Shown one piece after another: positions 1-8,046 of a stretch of 64,000 nucleotides of DNA. The position numbers were made by a program, and so were the translations under genes. Origin of the DNA: Bradyrhizobium cenepequi (GTDB taxonomy: Bacteria; Pseudomonadota; Alphaproteobacteria; Rhizobiales; Xanthobacteraceae); assembly GCF_020329485.1 (NCBI RefSeq), contig NZ_JAGKJI010000008.1, forward strand, positions 123,143 to 187,142, in the 5' to 3' direction. Position 1 is the stretch's first letter; each line of letters opens with the position of its first letter. The notes below the pieces were generated by a model. It searched no databases and had not been told where the DNA came from. It saw nothing but the letters and a program-made list of their open reading frames with translations.

Positions 1-356
1 ACGTGCGATTCAAGTCCCTTTGGGGGCCGTCGTGTGAATATGTCCAAACTCCGAGGCCTCCAGGAGCAGCGACGATACGAAAACTGAAAAAAGCACCGCC
101 ATTTCCTCAAAGGATCTGGCCCGAGCCGGGCTAGCGTTGCCGGCGCCAAGGCCTTGAGGCGCCGTCTTTGTGAGCAGCGCAGCTGATGCGCTGAGTTTCC
201 CGTTCAGGGCTGATCTTCTCGCTGCCATGATGCTGTTCGCTTCTGGGTAAGAAGCCGAGCTGCCAGAGGAGTCGCTATCGAGACAGAGTAATTACTGGTG
301 TCACTTGCATGCAGGGCAGGAACTTGCTGGATGCGAGCTGCCTCGGATTTTTCCGA
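1..356. other. Left-edge non-coding stretch with a cut promoter repeat
   Basis: No gene is convincing here. Bases 8-13 are the -35 end (minus orientation) of the MerR-type promoter repeat found elsewhere in the window; the rest of it lies beyond the left edge. Bases 14-60 continue the extended version of that repeat, with the shared stretch GTGTGAATATGTCCAAACT also seen, slightly varied, near 10,900 and 58,660. The remainder up to the stop of the next gene shows nothing recognisable. Confidence 0.4.
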
Positions 357-659
357 TCAGAACCTTCTTACGATGTGTGCGCGAATCGCATTTGCTTTGG
401 CGTCAATCCAGCCGCGCTCGCGCGCGCTTGCGACCATCTTGGCGTAGGCCGCTTCCCAGGTTTCGTTGTCCTTGGGGCAGCCAGGCAGGATAGGCACTAA
501 ATCAATAGGCACCAGCGCATTGTCGTGGTCAACAAGCGTGATCCATTTCAAGTCTGAAGGCTTAGCGGCAAGTGGGCCCTTCAAGACGAGCTCAAACCTG
601 CAAAAATCGAAGGGCTCCGCCAGTTGCACTCCCGTCTCGGGCGAGTATTCTATGATCAC
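357..659 (-). CDS. Conserved small protein, function unknown
   Basis: A 100-residue protein that I do not recognise by family. The GTG start is chosen because AAGGGG lies about 8 bases upstream. It is acidic in the first half and basic at the end, with the segment LVDHDNALVPIDLVPILPG in the middle and no signal peptide or membrane segment. It follows the flavin reductase on the same strand with an 87-base gap, so the two may be co-transcribed; a role alongside a flavin-dependent oxidation is only inferred from that position. Confidence 0.55.
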   Translation of the reverse strand: MIIEYSPETGVQLAEPFDFCRFELVLKGPLAAKPSDLKWITLVDHDNALVPIDLVPILPGCPKDNETWEAAYAKMVASARERGWIDAKANAIRAHIVRRF

Positions 660-746
660 GACGCGGCCCCTTCATTGTGACTTTTCAACATGAGCCTAGC
701 CGTAGAGTTTCGTTAGGAACAGCGACATTGCGGTGAAAGCCTGCAC

Positions 747-1247
747 TCAGCCGTACGGTACCGTTCGAAGCTCGCTACGGAAGTTAATGAGTGGATTGCC
801 TTGAGCTGATCGCGTCGCGACAATCCGGCCGATAAAGATCCCATGGGTGCCGACGACTTGGTGGTGATGCAAGACGCATTCGAGCACGCAGATTGCGCTT
901 TGCAGAATCGGTACGTCAAGAACGCCCTGATCCCATGGCGCTGTATCGAAACGGTGGACACCGTTTGCGCCATGCCGGCCGGCGAAACGCAGTGCGAGGT
1001 CTTGCTGATTGCCGCCGAGAAGAGTCACGCCAAAAGTGCCGTTGGCGAGTATCGTGTCGTGAGTTTCGGAACTTGCATTAATACCGACCAGCAAGCAGGG
1101 CGGCTCATTGCAGATCGAGGTAATAGAACTGACCGTTAGTCCGCGCCGTCCGACAGCCGTTCCGGTCGCTACAATGGAGACACCGCTCGCCAGATTTCGC
1201 ATGGCTTGGCGAAACTCGATCGCCTCGATGGACTGAATATCGCTCAT
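747..1247 (-). CDS. Flavin reductase-like domain protein (FMN/FAD:NADH oxidoreductase)
   Basis: A 166-residue protein of the flavin reductase-like (HpaC/ActVB type) family, which uses NAD(P)H to supply reduced flavin to a partner monooxygenase. Family features visible in order are FRQAMRNLASGVSIVATG at the N-terminus, a flavin-binding stretch GLTVSSITSICNEPPCLLVG, and GTFGVTLLGGNQQDLALRFAG. The reading frame is open further upstream, but that part matches a decayed transporter protein, so the internal ATG opening MSDIQSIEAIEF is preferred because it gives the usual family length. A partner could be the luciferase-like monooxygenase at 18,994, which is far away; no closer oxygenase is present. 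Confidence 0.8.
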   Translation of the reverse strand: MSDIQSIEAIEFRQAMRNLASGVSIVATGTAVGRRGLTVSSITSICNEPPCLLVGINASSETHDTILANGTFGVTLLGGNQQDLALRFAGRHGANGVHRFDTAPWDQGVLDVPILQSAICVLECVLHHHQVVGTHGIFIGRIVATRSAQGNPLINFRSELRTVPYG

Positions 1248-1249
1248 CC

Positions 1250-1480
1250 GGGAAGACGATTGCCAGCTCACAGCCCAGCTCCGGAGTGGCGCTTGACTTC
1301 GAACGTTTGCGCTATGCGGGGATTGCGTGGGTCGCGACTTCCGAACTTGCGCCCGCGCAGTTCGTATTTGATCGTACCGATAATCTGACTGCTCCACAGC
1401 AGGATCTGGCGATGCAGCTGAACACAATCGGTGGCTCCGCTTGGATGACAACGTTCAGCGTACCTCCGCGTCGGATCGCA
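1250..1480 (-). pseudogene. Remnant of a peptide/nickel-type ABC transporter substrate-binding protein
   Basis: The minus strand encodes RRGGTLNVVIQAEPPIV, the characteristic start of mature SBP_bac_5 periplasmic binding proteins. Further pieces in other frames (IIGTIKYEL, then a proline-rich stretch and a Trp-containing segment) match the next blocks of the family in the right order. The fragment covers only about 75 residues, changes frame at least twice, and runs into the flavin reductase start. It is a decayed N-terminal fragment and not a functional gene. The assignment rests mainly on the first motif. Confidence 0.45.
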
Positions 1481-1574
1481 TCCGTTCCGCGTCCTCGTGG
1501 CGTAGCAACAGCGATGGCGAAGGGGCCCCGTACGCCCGAAGGGCAGGCGGTCGGTGATCTGTCTGCGCGTGGCG

Positions 1575-1817
1575 TTAGTCGCTGCGAGTTGTTCCTCGGT
1601 GTGAGATTGGCATCGCCGTCGCGCCGTTTTGCTTTCCGACGCTGTTGAAAAGGCGCTCTTTCGCGACGAGAAGACGCTCGTCCAGCGTCGCGTGCAACGA
1701 AACCCGCAGCTCGGGCGGGATCGATTCGTCTGTATCGATCATTTCCCGAAACCTCCGAAACATGCGTTCGATCTTTGCGATCGATTCGAGTACCGTGATC
1801 ATCTGCCAGGACATCAT
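1575..1817 (-). CDS. Small protein, function unknown (downstream partner of a coupled pair)
   Basis: An 80-residue protein, mostly helical in appearance, rich in Glu, Arg and Leu (ESIAKIERMFRRFREMID). Its ATG overlaps the stop of the preceding small gene in the arrangement ATGA at 1814-1817, which suggests translational coupling. I do not recognise a family. No signal peptide or membrane segment is visible. The last dozen residues look unlike the rest and could result from a late frameshift. Confidence 0.45.
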   Translation of the reverse strand: MMSWQMITVLESIAKIERMFRRFREMIDTDESIPPELRVSLHATLDERLLVAKERLFNSVGKQNGATAMPISHRGTTRSD

Positions 1818-2071
1818 TGCTTGTCGCCTTTGGCGCGAGAGCGCGAAGCGTGAGTCCCCAAGCCGCTTGTCCTTTCGACGATCTCGGTGCGTCGCTTTGC
1901 ACCGGCTCTCGCGATCTTAGCGGCGGTCGATCTGTCAGGCGCCGCATTGGCTTCGATCAGCTCGGCAAGGTCGATACGGTACGCAGGCGGCAGCCTGATA
2001 AGCGCGCTGCTCCGAGCATACACCGCCCTCATCTGACGAAGCTTCGCCTCGATTTGTGAAACATTTTCCAT
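1814..2071 (-). CDS. Small basic protein, function unknown (upstream partner of a coupled pair)
   Basis: An 85-residue protein with a helical, charged N-terminal half (ENVSQIEAKLRQMRAVYARS) and a basic C-terminus. Its stop overlaps the start of the next gene by four bases, so the two are probably translated together. It lies downstream of trpC on the same strand after a 255-base gap. No known family was recognised; small size and charge would fit a regulator or adaptor, but nothing in the sequence shows it. Confidence 0.45.
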   Translation of the reverse strand: MENVSQIEAKLRQMRAVYARSSALIRLPPAYRIDLAELIEANAAPDRSTAAKIARAGAKRRTEIVERTSGLGTHASRSRAKGDKQ

Positions 2072-2326
2072 GATTTGCTCTTACTGTCTTAGGTTAAGCT
2101 ACGGCTATTCCGTGCAAACGGTGCATTTCGTCCCACCATCGCCGGCCGCGCTTCTCGGCCGTCGTCAAATGCAAGACAGAGCACCGGCTCGGTGCGGACG
2201 TGATTGAGTTCCGCGGACCTCTGAATGCTGATCTAGCCGTTGTCGAACAGCGGCGACACCTCAATGTCGCTTGCGGCGAGCAGCATTCGGAGCGAAGCGA
2301 GCTCCGCTGGGAGGCGTTGCGCGCCA

Positions 2327-3143
2327 TCACTGCGCTCCGATCGCAACCGTCGCCTCGCGCGAGAGCAGCGCACGGGTCGCCGCCGTCACATCGGCCTGCC
2401 GCATCAGGCGTTCGCCGACCAGGAAGGGCGAAATGCCGAGCCGCGAAAGCCGCATGAGATCGAAGTGCGAAGACGCCTCTTTCGCGGACGATCAGGCGAT
2501 CTTTGGGAACGAGGCGCGCCAGCGCTTCGCTGCTCGCCAGTGTCGTCTCGAAGATGCGCAGTTTGCGGTTGTTGATGCCGATCATTGACGATCGAAGGGT
2601 GAGGGTGCGATCGAGTTCCGCGCGGTCATGGATCTCGATCAGCACGTCCATGCCGTGCGCCAGCGTGGCGGCCTCGATGCCGCGGGCCGCAGCGTCGTCC
2701 AGCGCGGCCATGATGATCAGGATGCAGTCGGCGCCATGGGCACGCGCCTCGGCCACCTGATAGGTGTCGAACAGGAAATCCTTGCGCAACACCGGCAGAG
2801 TTGTGGCCGCGCGCGCCGCCGCAATGAAACCGAGATGCTCCTGGAAGGATGGCGTGTCCGTCAGAACGGAGAGGCAGGCGGCGCCGCTCGCCTCAAAGGC
2901 GTTCGCGAGCGAATGTGGATCGAAGTCGGTGCCAATGAGTCCCTTTGAAAGCGAGGCCTTCTTGATCTCGGCGATCAGGGCATGCTCGGCTGCAGCATGT
3001 TTATTCCGGATCGCGCTGAGGAAGCCGCGCGGAGGCGGCGCACGCCGCGCGAAAGCCTCGACGTCTGAAAGCGGCAGCGCGCGCTTGGCGGCTGCGATCT
3101 CTTCGCGCTTATAGGCTTCGATCTTGGTCAGAATATCGGACAT
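2327..3143 (-). pseudogene. trpC: Indole-3-glycerol phosphate synthase, frameshifted near the C-terminus
   Basis: TrpC closes the indole ring of tryptophan biosynthesis. The first 220 or so residues are normal for the family: [42 protein letters not shown] and LIVRERGVF. After that last motif (around base 2,490) the frame shifts; the expected end ([21 protein letters not shown], here [14 protein letters not shown]) continues in another frame to a TGA at 2327. The length from start to that stop is 817 bases, two short of a whole number of codons plus one, consistent with a 2-base deletion. Read without correction the protein would have a foreign 130-residue tail to 2094. trpD lies 15 bases upstream. 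Confidence 0.85.
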
Positions 3144-3158
3144 CGGCCAGCTCGGCTG

Positions 3159-4172
3159 TCAAGCGTTGGAGACGGCGATCAGGTGTTTTAATCGCGCCGC
3201 TGCGGCGCCGCTATCAAGCGATTTCTGCCCAAGGGCGACGCCTTCCTTCAACGTCTTGGCACGGCCGGCCACGATTAATGCCGCGGCCGCATTGAGAAGC
3301 GCGACATCGCGATACGGGCTTGGGGTGCCGTCGAGCACGCTTTGCAGCGCGACTGCATTGGCATCGGCATCGCCGCCCTTCAGCGCCTCGCTGCCGCAGC
3401 GGGGGAGACTGGCCTGTTCCGGGGTCACTTCGAAGGTCCGGATCTCGCTGGTCTCAAGCGCGGCAACAAAGGTCGGGCCGGTCAGGGTGATCTCATCGAG
3501 TCCGTCCGAGCCGTGCACCACCCACGCCGACTCAGCGCCAAGATCCTTCAACACCTGCGCCAAAGGCTTTACCCACTGCCGCGAAAACACCCCGACTACC
3601 TGTCGCTTGACGCCGGCTGGATTGCACAGCGGTCCGAGCAGATTGAAGATGGTGCGGGTCGCAAGCTCAACCCGGGTCGGGCGAACGTGCTTCATGGCGG
3701 GATGATGGACGGGCGCAAACATGAAGCCGATGCCGGCCTCGTGCACGCAGCGAGTGACGTCCTCAGGGGTGATGTCGATCCTCACGCCGAGCGACGTCAA
3801 GACGTCGGCAGCGCCCGAGCGCGAGGACAGTGCGCGGTTGCCATGTTTGGCCACCCGTACGCCAGCGCCAGCGACGATGAAAGCGGCGCAGGTCGACACG
3901 TTGACCGAGCCCGAAGCGTCGCCGCCCGTACCGACAATGTCGACGGGATCGCGCGGCGAACTGACTCGCAGCATCTTACTCCGCATCGCGGAAGCCGCGC
4001 CGGTAATCTCTTCCACCGTCTCGCCGCGCACCCGCAGCGCCATGAGAAGTCCGCCCATCTGCGAGGGTGTGGCTTCGCCCGACATCATGCTGTCGAAAGC
4101 GGATGCTGCTTCCTCGCGGGTCAGCGTGGCGCCACTGGCGACTTTGCCAATGATCGATTTGAGAGCGTCCAT
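3159..4172 (-). CDS. trpD: Anthranilate phosphoribosyltransferase
   Basis: Transfers the phosphoribosyl group of PRPP to anthranilate, the second step of tryptophan synthesis from chorismate. The 337-residue protein has the usual length and motifs: [17 protein letters not shown] (PRPP and Mg binding), [31 protein letters not shown], and [12 protein letters not shown]. One position in the third block is Arg where Lys (SSKSG) is common. The gene sits 15 bases upstream of the broken trpC, the usual trpDC order in alphaproteobacteria. Because trpC is damaged, this is likely a second, non-essential copy; a chromosomal trpDC elsewhere is expected but not visible here. Confidence 0.93.
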   Translation of the reverse strand: MDALKSIIGKVASGATLTREEAASAFDSMMSGEATPSQMGGLLMALRVRGETVEEITGAASAMRSKMLRVSSPRDPVDIVGTGGDASGSVNVSTCAAFIVAGAGVRVAKHGNRALSSRSGAADVLTSLGVRIDITPEDVTRCVHEAGIGFMFAPVHHPAMKHVRPTRVELATRTIFNLLGPLCNPAGVKRQVVGVFSRQWVKPLAQVLKDLGAESAWVVHGSDGLDEITLTGPTFVAALETSEIRTFEVTPEQASLPRCGSEALKGGDADANAVALQSVLDGTPSPYRDVALLNAAAALIVAGRAKTLKEGVALGQKSLDSGAAAARLKHLIAVSNA

Positions 4173-4217
4173 CGTGCTTTCGAACGGTGCTTAGTTGTTG
4201 CTACTGGCGGCAGTTGC

Positions 4218-4472
4218 CTAGGCGAAGGCGGCCTCGTTGATGAGCCGATCTCCTTTTCCAGATTGCTGACGAGGGCCGCCAGCCGCTTGTCGGCACAACA
4301 TGCCTTGAAGGCTCTCTTTCAGCTCTTTGCTGTCGTCCGATGCGAACTCGACAGGCGGCACGACCTCGCAGCCTTCCGGCTTCATCAGCGGGAGGCCGAT
4401 TCGAACAGGCGTCCGTGCCAAATTTGCAATCATGCGCACGACAACCCGGCTGCCGCGTCGGCCGGTACCCAT
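4218..4472 (-). CDS. Possible small protein upstream of trpD
   Basis: An 84-codon frame ending 45 bases before trpD, with segments such as MIANLARTPVRIGLPLMKPE. It begins about 30 bases downstream of the -10 of the MerR-type promoter at 4506-4536 and has no clear Shine-Dalgarno sequence. No family was recognised. It may be a real leader gene or only the 5' untranslated region of trpD. Confidence 0.3.
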   Translation of the reverse strand: MGTGRRGSRVVVRMIANLARTPVRIGLPLMKPEGCEVVPPVEFASDDSKELKESLQGMLCRQAAGGPRQQSGKGDRLINEAAFA

Positions 4473-4505
4473 TGCTTGCGTGGTGTAGGTCTGGTCATAA
4501 TTCCA

Positions 4506-4536
4506 AGCCTACAACCTGACGCTGCGTAAGGTTCAA
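4506..4536 (-). promoter_or_regulatory. MerR-type operator-promoter facing trpD
   Basis: Read on the minus strand: -35 TTGAAC, a 19-base spacer, and -10 TAGGCT. Inside the spacer is the near-perfect palindrome AACCTTACG-CAG-CGTCAGGTT. A 19-base spacer carrying a dyad is the hallmark of promoters controlled by MerR-family activators. Four other copies occur in the window. The first reading frame downstream starts at 4472 and trpD follows. Confidence 0.7.
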
Positions 4537-5932
4537 CCCCTTTCAGTGGTTTGGCTGAACATTATTCCATTGTGCCGCCAACAGTATGTATTTCCTCGCG
4601 TTCCTGAGGCACGAGGACACAAGCAGCCAAATGCAAGCCGCCGCCATCGTGGGAACCGCTTCCCAGCGCAGTCTGGCTGACATGAGAACGCTTACTGCGG
4701 GCGTTTCCAGACAGACGCGCTCAAGATCCTTACGGCGCAAAGAGGAAGGATTGGAATGCAAAACGGTGGCCGACGTGCCCCGGCCCTGTCTCGGACATTC
4801 CAGAAGCGAATAACGCTAGCGAGGCCAGCGCCGAGCGTGTTTGAGACCGCCCATCGGGTTCGTGCTTCAACGACATATCGGCATCGGAAACGCATAGATC
4901 ACCATTTGCCTGATGACGTCGCATTGACACACGACCGATTCTGAATCCGTGCGCCCGTGTTGCGTCAGAACGTCGTTTTTAGCCATCAGCGGCTCAGTGG
5001 TCTCCGCCGGAGCGGGTTTGAGGCCAATGCCCTCTGGCTGCTTCGGGAGTGTCGACACTGGGGCACATTGAAACCGGATCCGGCTGGTTGAGTTGAACTG
5101 ACAACAACAACCGTCACGATTGTGTATAATGGCGTGGAGAGCGCCCCAAACTGCGCGCTGCGTGTCGCTGATTGTAGCCATCGATACCTCGCCTAGCATT
5201 TGGCAGCGGCAAGACAGCGATCCTTCATGAGACCCAGCAACGCCAGCGCCTCAATCTCGAAAATCCTCACAGAAGCGCGCGACCATCTCGGTATCGCTAT
5301 CGATATTGACGTTCAAGACCAAAGCGAGCGTTCGAGCTGCTTCATCCGAGGCGATGGTGGACTTTGTCATGAATGAAGCGGCGGCTTCTGAGGCAACGGA
5401 GGGCATTCAATCTCTCGCGTCGACGGGACGGTTTTTGTGCTGCGGTGCGACTCGACGGACCGGAATCTGGGCAGGATCCTATCAGGGGGCACGCCGACAT
5501 TCCGATGGCGCGGGGGTGAGCAGGAGGCTGCTGTTACGGCGCCGATCATCAGGGATGTGCGGATTGCTTTGTTCTGTTTCTGATTGTGCTCTGTCTCTGA
5601 TTCGCGTCGTCTCGGTGAAACGCCTTCGTGCTCGCCTTGCCGTGATCGCCGCGAGCTTGCTCGCGGTGATCAGTCCTTGCGCCGCCTGATCTGTGCGGGC
5701 GGACGCGATGCATGGTGACGTTGATCGAGCGGATGCCGGCAAGGAAGCCGGCGCTGGCTTCGAGCTGGGGCCGGCGTGCGCCGCACTCGTGTGCGCGAGC
5801 AGCGCCGGGTGAAGGTGATGCGTTTCACTTGCCTTCCTTTCCGTGGGTGTGGAGGGAGACCCGGCCGCCGAGATGAAAGCCAGCCAAATCGAAGGATGGG
5901 CACGACCACCGCCTTGCGACCTGATCAGATCG
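4537..5932. other. Non-coding or decayed stretch
   Basis: No gene of recognisable family was found. A short minus-strand frame near 5260-5376 (about 40 codons, MTKSTIASDEAARTLALVLN) could be a coding scrap. Other open frames are short, have skewed composition and no family resemblance. The region separates the trp strand from the carboxylase operon. Confidence 0.5.
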
Positions 5933-7540
5933 CTACATTCTGAAGACGCCGTAATTTGGCGCCTCGATGGGAGTATTGAGCGAGGCGCTCAGGACGATTG
6001 CCAGCGCGTTTCTGGTGTCGACGGGATCAAGAATGCCGTCGTCCCAGATTTCGGAGGTTGCATAGTAGGCGCTCGATCGTTCCCGATACTCGTCCAGTAT
6101 CGGCTCTCGAATGGCTGCCAACTCCTGCTCCGACAGGCGCCCGCCCACGTGGGCCAATTGTCTTGCCTTGACATGGGTGAGCACACCTGCCGCTTGCTCG
6201 GCACCCATCGCAGAAATCTGAGACTGCGGCCAGGTGAACATAAAGCGCGGGTCGAAAGCCCGTCCCGCCATAGCGAACGTGCCCGCTCCGTAGGAGCCGC
6301 TGCAAACGACCGTAAATTTAGGCACCGACGCTCCAGACACGGCCATGATCAGCTTGGCGCCATCCTTGGTGATGCCACGCCGTTCGTATTCGCGGCCGAC
6401 CATGAAACCGGTAATATTCTGCAGGAAGAGCAGGGGCGTTCGGTTCTTGTCGCACAATTGGATGAAGTGAGCGCCTTTCAACGCACTGTCGCTGAACAGC
6501 ACGCCATTGTTTCCAAGAACCCCGATTTGATATCCATGAAGCCGCGCGAAGCCGCACACCAAAGATTCGCCATAGCGCGGCTGGTATTCATGGAATCGGC
6601 TGCCATCGACCAGACGGGCGATGATCTCCCGCATGTCGAACTGCACTCGGGGATCCTTGGGAATGATGCCGTACAATTCGGATGCATCGTAGGCGGGAGG
6701 CTCTGGAGGGGCTCGATCGATGGAGGCTTTCGTAGGGCGATCGAAGCGCGCGACGATGTCGCGGGCAATGGCAATCGCGTGCATCTCGGAGCTTGCGAAA
6801 TAGTCGCTCGTCCCAGACACGCTGGTGTGCATCTGAGCGCCGCCAAGCTCTTCGACAGACACGTTCTCGCCAGTGGCGGCTTTGACGACTGGGGGGCCGC
6901 CGAGAAAAATCGCTCCCGTGCCCTGCACGATGATGTTGTAGTCGCTAAGCGCCGGGACGTACGCCCCTCCCGCGGTGCAATGACCCATTGCGACGGCGAC
7001 CTGCGGCACTCCCATCTTCGAGAGAATGGATTGGTTGCGGAAGATTCGACCCGCGTGGTAGCGATCCGCGAAGAACTCCGCCTGCAAAGGTAGAAATCCG
7101 CCGGCACAGTCGCACAAATGAACCACGGGAAGACGGTTCTCGATCGCCATGTCCAAGGCCCGCACGATCTTCTTGACAGAGAGCGGATACCATGCCCCGC
7201 CCTTCACGCTGGCGTCATCGGCGTGAACAATCACCTCGCGACCCGCTACGATGCCGATGCCAACGACCTGCGCTGCGCCCGGCACCTCGCCATCGTAAGC
7301 CTTGTTAGCGGCCAGCGTCGAGAGCTCGAGGAACGGAGTTTCTGGATCGAGCAAAGCCTCGATGCGATTACGAACAAACAGCTTGTTCTGCCGCCGCAGG
7401 CGCTCAAGGTCCCGTTCGGGACGGCTGAAGCGGGCGGCGCGCTGACGCTCCTTCAATTCGGCCGCAAGTCGTCTGTTGTGGACCTCGTTGATGCGAAATT
7501 CTTGCGATTTGACATCGGCCACAGAAGCGATCCGCTGCAT
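5933..7540 (-). CDS. Acyl-CoA carboxylase carboxyltransferase (methylcrotonyl-CoA carboxylase beta type)
   Basis: The 535-residue chain moves carboxyl from carboxybiotin to an acyl-CoA. Length and motifs match the MCC beta-subunit group: RNRIEALLDPETPFLELS, GQ-like region replaced by GREVIVHADDASVKGG, CDCAGGFLPLQ, GSGSYGAGTFAMAGRAFDPRF (here CSGSYGAGTFAMAGRAFDPR) and FTWPQSQISAMGAEQAAGVL. It is the last gene of an operon whose start lies two bases after the biotin carrier stop, with GGAAGG as ribosome site. Substrate cannot be fixed from sequence by eye; methylcrotonyl-CoA is the best family guess, geranyl- or other branched acyl-CoA are alternatives. Confidence 0.85.
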   Translation of the reverse strand: MQRIASVADVKSQEFRINEVHNRRLAAELKERQRAARFSRPERDLERLRRQNKLFVRNRIEALLDPETPFLELSTLAANKAYDGEVPGAAQVVGIGIVAGREVIVHADDASVKGGAWYPLSVKKIVRALDMAIENRLPVVHLCDCAGGFLPLQAEFFADRYHAGRIFRNQSILSKMGVPQVAVAMGHCTAGGAYVPALSDYNIIVQGTGAIFLGGPPVVKAATGENVSVEELGGAQMHTSVSGTSDYFASSEMHAIAIARDIVARFDRPTKASIDRAPPEPPAYDASELYGIIPKDPRVQFDMREIIARLVDGSRFHEYQPRYGESLVCGFARLHGYQIGVLGNNGVLFSDSALKGAHFIQLCDKNRTPLLFLQNITGFMVGREYERRGITKDGAKLIMAVSGASVPKFTVVCSGSYGAGTFAMAGRAFDPRFMFTWPQSQISAMGAEQAAGVLTHVKARQLAHVGGRLSEQELAAIREPILDEYRERSSAYYATSEIWDDGILDPVDTRNALAIVLSASLNTPIEAPNYGVFRM

Positions 7541-7541
7541 C

Positions 7542-8045
7542 TCAACGCCCTTCCTTCGAGAGCATAACCAGAACAGCGTCTCGCTCGAAACTCTCGCCTT
7601 CGCTGAAGTGAATTCGGTCGACCACGCCGTCCTGTGGAGAGCGAATGACGGTTTCCAACTTCATGCTCTCGATCGTCATCAGCGCCGCGCCTGCGGAAAC
7701 GAGTTGACCAGGCGAAACGCTGGTCTTAACGACGACGCCCGGCATTGGCGCGCGGGCCACGAGGTGATCTTCCTCATTATCTGCACAAGCGAGCGTTCTC
7801 AACGGGTCGCGGTAGTGCAAGATGCGCGTCCTGCCGCGGATATGCACGTGAATCACGTCTCCGTCGATGGCGAACTTGACCGGTTCGCTTTCGCCAGCGA
7901 TGGTAAGGACGCCGCAACCGTCGCCTTGATAGGAGAATGCGACCGGGGCAATTACTTTGTCACGCAAGTGAAGACGATAGCCCTGCTGGCAAGGTGAAAG
8001 CCATAACTGGTAGTCTACGCCATCAACTTCGAAAGAGTGTTTCAC
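7542..8045 (-). CDS. Biotin carrier protein of the acyl-CoA carboxylase
   Basis: A 167-residue protein whose C-terminal half is a biotinyl/lipoyl domain: APMPGVVVKTSVSPGQ, then IESMKLETVI with the lysine that would carry biotin, then GVVDRIHFSEGESF. The N-terminal half resembles the linker (BT-like) domain that joins biotin carboxylase and carrier parts in fused alpha subunits. The GTG start one base after the upstream stop is chosen because GGAG lies 8 bases before it; a longer frame from 8093 would overlap the upstream gene. In MCC this domain is normally fused to biotin carboxylase, so the split is worth noting. Confidence 0.85.
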   Translation of the reverse strand: MKHSFEVDGVDYQLWLSPCQQGYRLHLRDKVIAPVAFSYQGDGCGVLTIAGESEPVKFAIDGDVIHVHIRGRTRILHYRDPLRTLACADNEEDHLVARAPMPGVVVKTSVSPGQLVSAGAALMTIESMKLETVIRSPQDGVVDRIHFSEGESFERDAVLVMLSKEGR

Positions 8046-8046
8046 G

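Noticed and set aside
1312..1947. A 211-codon minus-strand frame
   Set aside because: It mixes Arg/Pro-rich filler with a short transporter-protein piece, and overlaps the coupled small genes in another frame. Only the transporter piece was kept, as a remnant.
2094..2326. C-terminal extension of the trpC frame
   Set aside because: It is what follows a 2-base deletion; the genuine TrpC end is in another frame and stops at 2327.
3342..4529. A 395-codon plus-strand frame opposite trpD
   Set aside because: It is antisense to an undoubted trpD, rich in Arg, His and Gly, and has no family features.
5843..7093. A 416-codon plus-strand frame opposite the carboxyltransferase
   Set aside because: Antisense shadow of a conserved enzyme gene; composition typical of the reverse strand of GC-rich coding DNA.
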